A DNA stretch of 6,521 bases from Candidatus Poribacteria bacterium (GCA_009845505.1 VXZL01000474.1:1-6521); one strand, 5' to 3'; shown: positions 1 through 6,134, counted from the stretch's first letter. Numbers and translations are program-made. Notes: generated from the letters alone by a model not told the origin.

Positions 1-157
1 CACTTTCTACTTCGCCGAAGACAATGTTCGTGCATGCATCAACGACTTCTCGAATTGTATATTCTCGCTCAATAAACGCCGAGGCAGATGGTGTGAAAAG
101 CAAACCTACAAGACTAAACGCCAGAAGTGATGCAACGAGGCTGGATGTAAAGCGCAT
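1..157 (-). CDS. Secreted protein of unknown function, N-terminal fragment
   Basis: Only the first 52 residues are in the window; the gene runs off the left edge. The start at 155-157 is preceded by GGGGA about 7 bases upstream, and no in-frame ATG precedes it nearby. The N-terminus is a classical Sec signal peptide: a short basic start (MRF), a hydrophobic core (roughly residues 7-21), then a small-residue cleavage site, with signal peptidase I expected after Ala27 (PSASA, then FIEREY). The mature part visible (TIREVVDACTNIVFGEVES) is too short to assign a family. The product is expected in the periplasm, outer membrane or outside the cell. It lies 316 bases from the helix-turn-helix gene upstream, so it probably has its own promoter. 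I am sure that it is a signal-bearing protein start and do not know its function. Confidence 0.75.
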   Translation of the reverse strand, partial: MRFTSSLVASLLAFSLVGLLFTPSASAFIEREYTIREVVDACTNIVFGEVES

Positions 158-473
158 GGCGAAATCCCCATTAAATGTTATAAACGTAGTTAATGAACCA
201 CGCTCGCTTTTAGATATGTTTGGATTTTCCAATTAACAATATTGTATTACATCCCAACGAATTTTCCAACACCTTTTTTATCAGGGTTGAGGGGTTTTTG
301 GTTGACATCTTCGCTGAGACACGGTATGCTATATGTAATGTCAGGGAGGGTATTTTGAAAAAAAGTATGAATTATGGAAGAGTGTGCGGGACTTTTGGAA
401 AACAGGTTTCGCACTGTTCCTGGTTTCGCGCATCGGTAGTATCTACAACTACATGGCACTGAATTATGAAATA
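158..473. other. Intergenic region between HTH gene and secreted-protein gene
   Basis: These 316 bases hold no confidently supported gene. The right half contains a plus-strand sigma70-like promoter candidate (302-330), a purine-rich SD-like stretch (GGGAGGG, 344-350) and a 7-A run (358-364). After the A run, one plus-strand frame reads as protein-like up to the end of the opposing HTH gene. On the minus strand a 32-codon open frame starts with ATG near 316 (MSTKNPSTLIKKVLENSLG...), but it lacks a good ribosome-binding site. The stretch upstream of the left gene is AT-rich, as expected for a promoter, but no convincing -35/-10 pair was found. Confidence 0.5.
302..330 (+). promoter_or_regulatory. 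Sigma70-like promoter candidate pointing right
   Basis: TTGACA at 302-307 matches the -35 consensus exactly. A 17-base spacer leads to TATGCT at 325-330, which matches TATAAT at four of six positions and is preceded by GG. This would drive plus-strand transcription towards, and antisense to, the 3' end of the HTH gene. The downstream sequence has GGGAGGG at 344-350 followed by a TTG at 355. No other gene in the window is on the plus strand, and one such match can occur by chance, so this is only a candidate. Confidence 0.3.
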
Positions 474-698
474 TCAAGCCGGGTCGGTGTCCGCATCGGG
501 GGTCTGGTGTTTCTGAAGGGCTGCATCCTTATACGCAGCAACGAGTTCATTCTCAAACTCAATCCAGAGTTGGAGTTTCCGCCACCGAGAGACCGTCGAA
601 TCCGTGACGTTGAAGTGTGCGGCAATCTCAGCATTGCTCTTCCCTTTGAAAGACATCTCGCAGGCTGCAAGAATCCTGCCTTTTGCATTACTACGCAT
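474..698 (-). CDS. Small helix-turn-helix DNA-binding protein (phBC6A51/transposase-HTH-like)
   Basis: A 74-aa protein. Residues about 8-42 form a compact helix-turn-helix: ILAACEMSFKGKSNAEIAAH, then FNVTDSTVSRWRKL. The NAEIAAHFNV segment is the first helix and turn, and TDSTVSRWRK is the recognition helix. The following LWIEFENELVAAYKDA helix matches the pattern of phBC6A51-type and insertion-element-transposase HTH proteins, where a W..F..EL segment follows the HTH; that assignment is from memory of the family pattern. The tail is acidic and probably disordered. The start is supported by GGAGGGG four bases upstream of the ATG. At 74 aa there is no catalytic domain, so it is either a stand-alone regulator or terminase-small-subunit-like protein, or what is left of a mobile-element gene. 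A 120-bp MITE-like element ends 40 bases upstream of the start and may have disrupted or replaced its promoter. No partner gene is adjacent. Confidence 0.7.
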   Translation of the reverse strand: MRSNAKGRILAACEMSFKGKSNAEIAAHFNVTDSTVSRWRKLQLWIEFENELVAAYKDAALQKHQTPDADTDPA

Positions 699-728
699 CG
701 TCCCCTCCGTGTCAGTCGCCTTTGCCGA

Positions 729-866
729 TTTGCGGATGGGTGTGTAAATATTTCGTCGCCGGTCGCGATGCGGAGTTCCCTCCTACCCGCTGTGTTTGTA
801 GGAGGGAACTCCGATTCCCGACTTTTGACCGCTGACTGTCAAAAACTTTACACACCCTTTGCGGAT
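729..866. mobile_element. 120-bp MITE-like element with TIRs and 9-bp target duplication
   Basis: The element itself is 738-857. It begins GGGTGTGTAAA (738-748) and ends with the exact inverse TTTACACACCC (847-857), a perfect 11-bp terminal inverted repeat. Immediately outside both ends is the same 9-mer, TTTGCGGAT (729-737 and 858-866), as expected of a target-site duplication. The interior has no coding capacity and carries a perfect 16-bp palindrome. A TGTGTAAA-containing end together with an 8-9 bp duplication is typical of the IS256/Mutator-like superfamily, so a full-length IS of that group elsewhere in the genome may mobilise it; this family link is inference. It sits 40 bases upstream of the HTH gene start. 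Confidence 0.8.
771..813. repeat. Perfect 16-bp palindrome inside the MITE
   Basis: CGGAGTTCCCTCCTAC (771-786) and GTAGGAGGGAACTCCG (798-813) are exact reverse complements around an 11-base loop. No T tract follows on either strand, so it is not a standard intrinsic terminator. It would form a strong hairpin in RNA or single-stranded DNA and is probably part of the mobility or structure of the small element. Confidence 0.85.
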
Positions 867-1143
867 TGGCGGTTGTGCGCTGATACCGGTGTTTGTTTGC
901 GGTGTGATTGGTTTGTTTGATAAAACGTAGCGATGAGAGTGTCGACGGTTCTCATCGCTACATTAGGTTTGGTCAGTTCCGCGCGTTGTGCGCATGGCCC
1001 TCTGACCGCCAGTATTTAGTTTGAATTTAGGAGGTTAATGTCGTCCTAAAAAGACAGGGTGAGTTTAGCGTCATCCCAGGACGTGTGTTCTTCCGTGGTT
1101 GCTGTCCGCGGTCCGCTATTCGCGGTTCGCGGTCCGCTAATCG
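858..1143. other. Non-coding 3' region of the large gene
   Basis: No gene is supported here. On the minus strand it holds, in order of transcription, GC-rich micro-repeats just after the stop codon (1101-1145), a weak 7-bp inverted repeat TTTAGGA/TCCTAAA (1026-1032/1044-1050), a GCGCGTTGTGCGC palindrome near 982-994, and a hairpin-plus-T terminator candidate (921-961). An AGGAGG followed by ATG TCG TCC TAA on the plus strand (1030-1049) is too short to be a gene. Confidence 0.5.
921..961 (-). terminator. Intrinsic terminator candidate downstream of the large gene
   Basis: A perfect 12-bp stem GTAGCGATGAGA (927-938) / TCTCATCGCTAC (950-961) with an 11-base loop. Read on the minus strand the stem is followed by GTTTTATC, a short T-rich stretch. 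It lies 183 bases beyond the stop of the large gene, so it would end that transcript with a long 3' tail. The T tract is weak, so it might instead be a dispersed palindromic repeat. Confidence 0.5.
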
Positions 1144-1145
1144 CT
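1101..1145. repeat. GC-rich degenerate micro-repeat abutting the stop codon
   Basis: GCGGTCCGCTA occurs at 1108-1118 and again at 1129-1139, with related TTCGCGG units between and around them. GCGGTCCGC is itself an odd-length palindrome. The array ends right at the TAG stop of the large gene. It looks like a small degenerate tandem repeat with no coding role. Confidence 0.55.
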
Positions 1146-4100
1146 ATTTCAAAATCACCATTTTCCGCAGCGGTGAAGCCGTTTCGCCCGTCTGCAACTG
1201 ATAAAAATAGATACCACTCGCCACGCGTTCACCGAAGGCGTTCCGACCATCCCAATACGCCGCACGACTCCGAGATGTGTAGTAACCCGCCGATTGATGA
1301 CCCACGGTCAACGCACGCACCAACACGCCTTGCGCATCGTAGATGTTGATTTTCACAGCCGTGCTTTCTGCCAAGTGATACGGGATCCACGTCTCCGGGT
1401 TGAACGGGTTCGGATAGTTCGCCAACAACACCGTCTCATCAGGACGTGCGGATGCCAACAAGTGTTGCAGATACAACAACGCACGCTGCGCTGCAATCGA
1501 CGCGTCACCCGATGCCAACAACACCTCAACCTGTTCCTGCACCCGATCAAAGTCGACATCAAGTGCCTTCACATCAATATCAATTGCTGGGGCAGCGACA
1601 TCGTCGTCGAGGTTACCGAGAACGAGGATAATGTCGGTTACATCCACCATGCCGTTGCCATCCACATCTGTGCGTGGATTCGCGATGTCTGCACCGCTCT
1701 GTCCGATCGCTGCGGCAACTGCCCGTGTGTCGGCGTTGTTCACCGCACCGTCGCGGTTGATGTCATACCGTGAGAAATTCGTCTGCGCGTTGTTCGTCTG
1801 TTGCGTATTCCGAGTCCCTGGCTGCGTCGTCGCCATCGTGCCATCTGTCGCTGCAATGCTCAACGCAATACCTGTCGGACCCATCAGACCCGAAGCAACG
1901 TCTCGGACGAACCTACCCGCAAGGTTGGAACGTTGGATCTTACCGGCACCCTTCGTCCAGTAAATCTTATTGTCCGCAGAATCTACCGCCAGCGAGGTCG
2001 GCACCCCCGACGCAAACGCCTTCAATTCCTGAGCGTTAGACCCGTCGAGGTTCGACCGATTCAGACTCCCGCTGCCGTCGGCATTGCGTTCTATCGAGTA
2101 AACCTTCCCTTTCGCAACGGAAAGTCCTAACGGCTCACCTAAACCTGTAGCGATGTTCTGGATCGTTAACTGTGCGTCTGTGAGATCAATCCGACGGATC
2201 CTGCCGATAGATTCCGTCCAATACAGATGTCCATTAGAGACGACGATCGTCGGATTGCGAAGGTTCTCTAATACGTTCGTCAGTTTCGTGCTACCCGCCG
2301 TCGGCATGCTCTGGATACGACCGCGTGAATTCGCCCAGTAGAGGGTATCCCCCGTGCTATCCACCGTTATCCCGCTCGGCACGGCAGTGATCGTCTTCAA
2401 CGTCCGGATGTTGCCACCGTTCAGGTTCGCACGCCGGATGTCGCCCCGGTTCTCGCCTGTTTGCACACTCAGATACAGAACGTTATTTGCCGCATCCACA
2501 GCGACGTTCGTGATGCCCGTGACGTTCGGTGCGAGACTCTCGATTTCGTCGTCAACGAGTCGATAGAGTTTCCCCTCGTTTCTGCTAATCCAATACATTG
2601 GGGGACGTTGTGAAGCGTTGAGGTGCACCTGCATGCCGGAAGTCGCTTTGAAGGAGACTCTATCCGTGAGTCCTGTGACGCTTGCGCGGACGGTGTTCTC
2701 GCCGGGGTCATCGCCGAGTGTGAGTGTCGTCTGTGCGCGTCCGTTATTGGTGGTGGTGGCAGATGTCGGTGAGACGCTCCCGCCGCCTGCGGTGACCGAA
2801 AATGACACACTTACCCCTGACACGGGATCGTCGTTCCTATCAATCACTTGCACGACAAATGGATTGGCGAGTCTCGCCCCGGGTCTCCCGCGCTGGTTGT
2901 TCCCGGAGACCACGGTGATTGCGTCGGGGGGTTCGCCCGTATTGATGGTAAAGAACGCTGAAGTGAGTCCCGTCGAATACGCTTCAACGACTGCCTCACC
3001 GTCAGCCGTCGGGGTGAACCCGACCTGGGCATACCCATCTGGATCGCTCCGATCGCTATTGCGAGAGAGCCGCCCTCTGCCTTCGGTCACCCGGAAGCGG
3101 ACGAGGACCCCAGACACACCGTTATCGTCGCCATCGACGACTTGCACGCTCAGGTCCTCGTCGAGGAGTCTACCGACTTGTCCAATCTGATCGTCGCCAT
3201 CATCGATGACGATTGCCTCGGGACCGCGTGTCGCCTCTGCCGTGAAGACCGCAGAACCGACGTTCGGGTATGCCGTAGAATCCACGCTGGCGCGGACGGT
3301 ATTCCGCATTCCTTGTGTGCCGAGCGTCAGGGTTGTCTCCGCTTCACCGTCTGAATCCGTGGTATCCGTTGAACTTGAGAGCGAGCCGCCCCCGGTTTCC
3401 ACTGTGAACGTAACCGTTGCTCCGTCGATCGGGTCGCCTTCGGTATCTTCAAACCGGACCACGAAGGCAGAAGAAAGCGTTGATCCCGGTTCACCGTCTT
3501 GGTTATTCCCAGAAACAACTTCTAACCCCGAGGGTGCGGGTGTAATCGTGATATTCGCCGTTACCGAATCATACCCCGACGCAGCTGCCGTGATACTCCC
3601 ATCTTCATCGCCGAGGGTGAGGGTTATCGCCGCGACACCGTTGCTATTGGTTCTGGCAGATGTCGCCGAGAGGGTGCCTACATCAGAATCGCTGAGCGTA
3701 AACGTGACTGGCACTTGCGAAGCAGTGAATCCATCTTGATCGCGTGCCCGTGCCTCAAGGTTAATCTGGTCTCCCTCGTTACCCGTGATAGAAGTTCCCA
3801 AGTTGAAGGAGAGGGCATCCCTGCCGGTGCCTTGCTGTTGTTGATTATTCGTTGGTGTTACGCTGCCACCCCTGACATTAATGACAATTTCAGCAAGAGG
3901 TGTATCATCAGCAGTATTAAGAGTATCATCGGCACCAGGATCCCAAATCCGAGCAGTAACCCTCAGGGAACCCGAATCGTCGCGCGGATCAAAAACGACA
4001 AAAGCTATGCCTCGTGTATCAGTAGTAACATTCAGAGCAGTTCTGGTTGCGACTACTGGAGTTGTCGGATCGTCCAATGTTCCATCGTTGGTTGTGAATT

Positions 4101-5472
4101 GAACCGTCTCACCTGATAACTCGTTTCCTTCGCTGTCCTGCGCCGTCACACGTATATCATACTTTCCTTCGCGAAGTGTACTAGTCGGGTTAACCAATTG
4201 ATTTCGGGTAGAAGCCTCAGTATACGCACTAACGGTCTCCGATTTCCCCACAGCAGTAACAGTAACGTCCTGTTTCCCATCAGTTCCCAACTGGAAGTCA
4301 ACATTAGCTACACCGGTCTCACTGGTCCGCACATATAAGGTCTTTGCCGTGTCGCTTGTTATTTGAGAGCCACTAGAGTCAAGTCTCTCCCTGTTATTGG
4401 AGTCAACTAAGGTACCTGTATTGCCTGAATCAAACACCAGATAGCCCCCGGCATTGCCGCTCCCCCTGACTCGAAACGTGACAACCACACCAGGGACAGT
4501 TCCAGTTCCTGTCCCGTCGTTCACTGTAACCACAAAGGCATTGTCAAGTCTTTGATTAATAGCCCCGGGATTTTCTTTACTTCCGTCAGTCGCATCACCA
4601 GTAGGAGAAGTTACCATAAGTGTAGGAGATCCGACAATATAAGTCCCCCTCGTGGTTAAATCAGATCCCTGAACTTGCGCAGTTACCTGAGTTGTAGCAA
4701 AAGCACCAGAAGGCTCTAGATACGCATCAAAGGCACTTGAATACATACCACCGACCGCCTCCACATCTGAACCGTCGTAGGGATGCTTTACCACGACATC
4801 TGACGAGTACGTGACAGCATAGTGATTGCTATCTGCTCTATGAACCCTTAGTTGAATATTTTCAACAGCATGAAACCCGGTTCTATATCCAGTGCTGTCT
4901 AAATTATCCAAGCTGATGGTTGTTCGTGCGTTAGGACCAGGACCCATCACGTAATAGGTGTACGTATAGGACCAATCCCTACTATCTCCCGTTGTGCCAT
5001 CATTATTAGCATCATAATCTTTACCGCTTATTGTAATTGTCCGCTTGCCTTTAGATGTGAAAACTATAGGGACCGAGATGCTTCCAGGAGCAATCATCCG
5101 CTTTATATTATTTTGCGTTGTATAGCTATACATGTTCCCGTTCGCTGCATTTACTGGTGGATTCGCGCTGGGATTTGCTCTAACATCCCCATCCTCTGTC
5201 AGTGTCAAACTGGATAAACCAGTAAAATCCCCTGTTAGGTCAATGCCTGAACTTTTAGAGATCTTGATAGTCTCTGTGGTGCCAGGTGCATCAAGGGTGC
5301 CAGCAACAGTAATAGTAAGACTTCTACCAACCACCTGCAGATCAGTAGGATTCAGAGTAGCATCCGTAATCGCAGGATCTACGACAGCATCCACGACCCC
5401 CTGCACACCCAACGCCAACACGCATGCTATCAGCAGACCAAAAACGAATTTGTGTGTCATTAAGTTTTTCAT
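1144..5472 (-). CDS. Exported modular surface protein: Big_1 Ig-like repeats, YWTD propeller, dockerin-like pair, T9SS/FlgD-like C-terminal domain
   Basis: Start: an upstream ATG at 5490 gives 1448 aa, but GGAGAAGG lies eight bases before the ATG at 5472, and that start gives a clean signal peptide (KFVFGLLIACVLALG), so 1442 aa is preferred. Layout in that numbering: signal peptide 1 to about 29; unassigned N-terminal region to about 290; six Ig-like Big_1/invasin-type repeats, about 295-412, 424-534, 554-644, 648-746, 752-844 and 851-944, the fourth and sixth sharing VVSGNNQ.G.PG and TTLTLG; a beta-propeller about 957-1210 with six blade motifs (MYWI, LYLS, LYWA, LYWT, VYSI, IYWT) about 42 residues apart; a dockerin/EF-hand pair from D1237 (DINRDGAVNNAD) and D1269 (DVDGNGMVDVTD) likely binding Ca2+; a helical linker to about 1344; and a C-terminal Ig-like domain with NYPNPFNPETW (1352-1362) and a KMVILK tail. 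By family knowledge such parts mediate adhesion and surface anchoring; the ligand is unknown. GC content drops sharply upstream of the poly-Gln linker (542-547). Confidence 0.93.
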   Translation of the reverse strand: MKNLMTHKFVFGLLIACVLALGVQGVVDAVVDPAITDATLNPTDLQVVGRSLTITVAGTLDAPGTTETIKISKSSGIDLTGDFTGLSSLTLTEDGDVRANPSANPPVNAANGNMYSYTTQNNIKRMIAPGSISVPIVFTSKGKRTITISGKDYDANNDGTTGDSRDWSYTYTYYVMGPGPNARTTISLDNLDSTGYRTGFHAVENIQLRVHRADSNHYAVTYSSDVVVKHPYDGSDVEAVGGMYSSAFDAYLEPSGAFATTQVTAQVQGSDLTTRGTYIVGSPTLMVTSPTGDATDGSKENPGAINQRLDNAFVVTVNDGTGTGTVPGVVVTFRVRGSGNAGGYLVFDSGNTGTLVDSNNRERLDSSGSQITSDTAKTLYVRTSETGVANVDFQLGTDGKQDVTVTAVGKSETVSAYTEASTRNQLVNPTSTLREGKYDIRVTAQDSEGNELSGETVQFTTNDGTLDDPTTPVVATRTALNVTTDTRGIAFVVFDPRDDSGSLRVTARIWDPGADDTLNTADDTPLAEIVINVRGGSVTPTNNQQQQGTGRDALSFNLGTSITGNEGDQINLEARARDQDGFTASQVPVTFTLSDSDVGTLSATSARTNSNGVAAITLTLGDEDGSITAAASGYDSVTANITITPAPSGLEVVSGNNQDGEPGSTLSSAFVVRFEDTEGDPIDGATVTFTVETGGGSLSSSTDTTDSDGEAETTLTLGTQGMRNTVRASVDSTAYPNVGSAVFTAEATRGPEAIVIDDGDDQIGQVGRLLDEDLSVQVVDGDDNGVSGVLVRFRVTEGRGRLSRNSDRSDPDGYAQVGFTPTADGEAVVEAYSTGLTSAFFTINTGEPPDAITVVSGNNQRGRPGARLANPFVVQVIDRNDDPVSGVSVSFSVTAGGGSVSPTSATTTNNGRAQTTLTLGDDPGENTVRASVTGLTDRVSFKATSGMQVHLNASQRPPMYWISRNEGKLYRLVDDEIESLAPNVTGITNVAVDAANNVLYLSVQTGENRGDIRRANLNGGNIRTLKTITAVPSGITVDSTGDTLYWANSRGRIQSMPTAGSTKLTNVLENLRNPTIVVSNGHLYWTESIGRIRRIDLTDAQLTIQNIATGLGEPLGLSVAKGKVYSIERNADGSGSLNRSNLDGSNAQELKAFASGVPTSLAVDSADNKIYWTKGAGKIQRSNLAGRFVRDVASGLMGPTGIALSIAATDGTMATTQPGTRNTQQTNNAQTNFSRYDINRDGAVNNADTRAVAAAIGQSGADIANPRTDVDGNGMVDVTDIILVLGNLDDDVAAPAIDIDVKALDVDFDRVQEQVEVLLASGDASIAAQRALLYLQHLLASARPDETVLLANYPNPFNPETWIPYHLAESTAVKINIYDAQGVLVRALTVGHQSAGYYTSRSRAAYWDGRNAFGERVASGIYFYQLQTGETASPLRKMVILK

Positions 5473-5640
5473 AAGAAATACCTTCTCCATTTCTATGTAG
5501 GAGGGGTTTCTACCCCCGAATTTTCTGTTGTAATCTCAATCCTTCGATGTATAAAAGGGTTTGTAACCCCGACCTCTAAAGAAAGCAGTTCCATTTTTTT
5601 ATCGTTAAATATATTATGTTAGATAATATTCCCGTCTGAA
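5473..5640 (-). promoter_or_regulatory. Leader and promoter region of the large gene
   Basis: On the minus strand this contains, nearest the gene, the GGAGAAGG ribosome-binding site (within 5483-5490). Further upstream are two near-identical small palindromic units, then AT-rich DNA (5585-5630) that probably carries the promoter. TTTATACA near 5548-5555 is a possible -10, but no matching -35 at 16-18 bases was found, so the promoter is not placed. Nothing here resembles a known riboswitch. Confidence 0.35.
5504..5572. repeat. Pair of short palindromic units in the leader
   Basis: GGGTTTCTACCCCCGA (5504-5519) and GGGTTTGTAACCCCGA (5557-5572) match at 14 of 16 positions, 53 bases apart, in the same orientation. 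Each can fold: the second as GGGTT-TGT-AACCC, the first as GGGG (5503-5506) with CCCC (5513-5516). They could be dispersed-repeat remnants or twin protein-binding sites in the untranslated leader. Confidence 0.5.
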
Positions 5641-5840
5641 GCAGGATTTTCAGGATTATACGGATTTTCAGGATTACAGCACTTTTGATTGCCCTTTATT
5701 TTTCAGTAGATAATCAAGATATTTGTTGAAACCGTATGCAGCGTGGGCATCTCAGCACGCAAACTAAAAGTGTGCGCTACACCAACCAATACTCTCTCAT
5801 TCTGCAAATCCCAATCATCCTGTAAATCCTGCTTCAGACG
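5633..5840. repeat. 208-bp segment bounded by 22-bp inverted repeats
   Basis: The left end reads CGTCTGAAGCAGGATTTTCA... (5633-5654) and the right end is its inverse (5819-5840) with one mismatch in 22. No matching direct repeat flanks the ends, so it is not proven to be a transposed unit. The interior is AT-rich, starts with an 18-base-period direct repeat (GGATTTTCAGGATTA at 5644-5658 and 5662-5676) and holds the first copy of the 111-bp duplicated unit up to its right end. No coding capacity was seen. Confidence 0.6.
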
Positions 5841-5857
5841 ATTTCCTATAATCCGCG
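5747..5857. repeat. Imperfect 111-bp duplicated unit, copy 1
   Basis: This segment aligns without any gap to 5972-6082 at a constant offset of 225 bases. The strongest part is an identical 37-base core (5803-5839, TGCAAATCCCAATCATCCTG...). The left part shares GCAT.TCA.CACGCAAACT and the right part ATAATCCGCG. The copy has CGCAAACT/AGTGTGCG as a one-mismatch hairpin. Confidence 0.7.
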
Positions 5858-5953
5858 TCCATCCGCCTCATCCGTGAAAATCCGAGATTCAGACAGATAA
5901 AGTCTTTTCGCCTGCGGGTGAGGTGCCGAGCCGTGCCACTTGATATCTTTGTA

Positions 5954-6000
5954 GCACAATCTTTAGATTGTGCATTTCATCACGCAAACTGAAGTTTGCG
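5954..6000. repeat. Two adjacent REP-like hairpins
   Basis: GCACAATCT-TT-AGATTGTGC (5954-5973) is a perfect 9-bp inverted repeat, and nine bases later CGCAAAC-TGAA-GTTTGCG (5983-6000) forms a second stem with a four-base loop. The tight tandem arrangement in an intergenic region is like REP/BIME elements. No RAYT transposase gene is visible in the window. Confidence 0.6.
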
Positions 6001-6082
6001 GTACAGCAACCGATACGCCCCTCCTCGTGCAAATCCCAATCATCCTGTAAATCCTGCTTCAGACAATTTTCCATAATCCGCG
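5972..6082. repeat. Imperfect 111-bp duplicated unit, copy 2
   Basis: Second copy of the unit at 5747-5857, with the identical 37-base core at 6028-6064. It differs from copy 1 mainly between 5991 and 6027. In this copy the left hairpin is perfect (CGCAAACTGAAGTTTGCG, 5983-6000), while copy 1 has one mismatch. Confidence 0.7.
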
Positions 6083-6097
6083 ATTCAGAAACGATGT

Positions 6098-6134
6098 AAA
6101 AAAATAAAGGCGGTGTAGGGATACACCGCCTTTA
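6098..6134 (-). terminator. Strong intrinsic terminator of the right-edge gene
   Basis: A perfect 13-bp stem TAAAGGCGGTGTA (6105-6117) / TACACCGCCTTTA (6122-6134) closes a four-base loop. On the minus strand it is followed directly by seven T residues (6104-6098). It lies 61 bases past the stop codon of the right-edge gene and separates its transcript from the large gene. Confidence 0.93.

Noticed and set aside
355..462. TTG-started 35-codon plus-strand ORF (KKSMNYGRVCGTF...)
   Set aside because: It has an SD-like GGGAGGG, but the composition is not protein-like, and a neighbouring frame reads better after the A run. Not enough to call a gene.
464..688. Second minus-strand frame of 74 codons overlapping the HTH gene
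   Set aside because: Arg/Pro-rich out-of-frame reading without a ribosome-binding site; the other frame has both a good SD and an HTH fold.
771..813. 16-bp palindrome as an intrinsic terminator
   Set aside because: No T tract follows on either strand, and it lies inside an element with transposon-like ends.
837..842. TTGACA on the minus strand in the MITE as promoter of the HTH gene
   Set aside because: At 17 bases the -10 position reads GGGAAT, a poor match, so no promoter feature is called.
384..920. 178-codon plus-strand open frame
   Set aside because: From 474 on it is the antisense shadow of the HTH gene, and it then runs through the MITE. Only the part before 474 looks protein-like, and that is reported as a finding.
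2618..3739. Long plus-strand frames inside the large gene
   Set aside because: Shadows of the GC-rich 3' part of the minus-strand gene. The minus-strand frame carries all the domain motifs.
5889..6074. 61-codon minus-strand ORF in the repeat region
   Set aside because: It lies across the duplicated and inverted repeats, and its composition (KQDLQDDWDLHEEG) is simply the translation of the repeat core.
5747..6082. CRISPR-like array
   Set aside because: Only two copies, 111 bp long and imperfect, without short regular spacers or cas genes.
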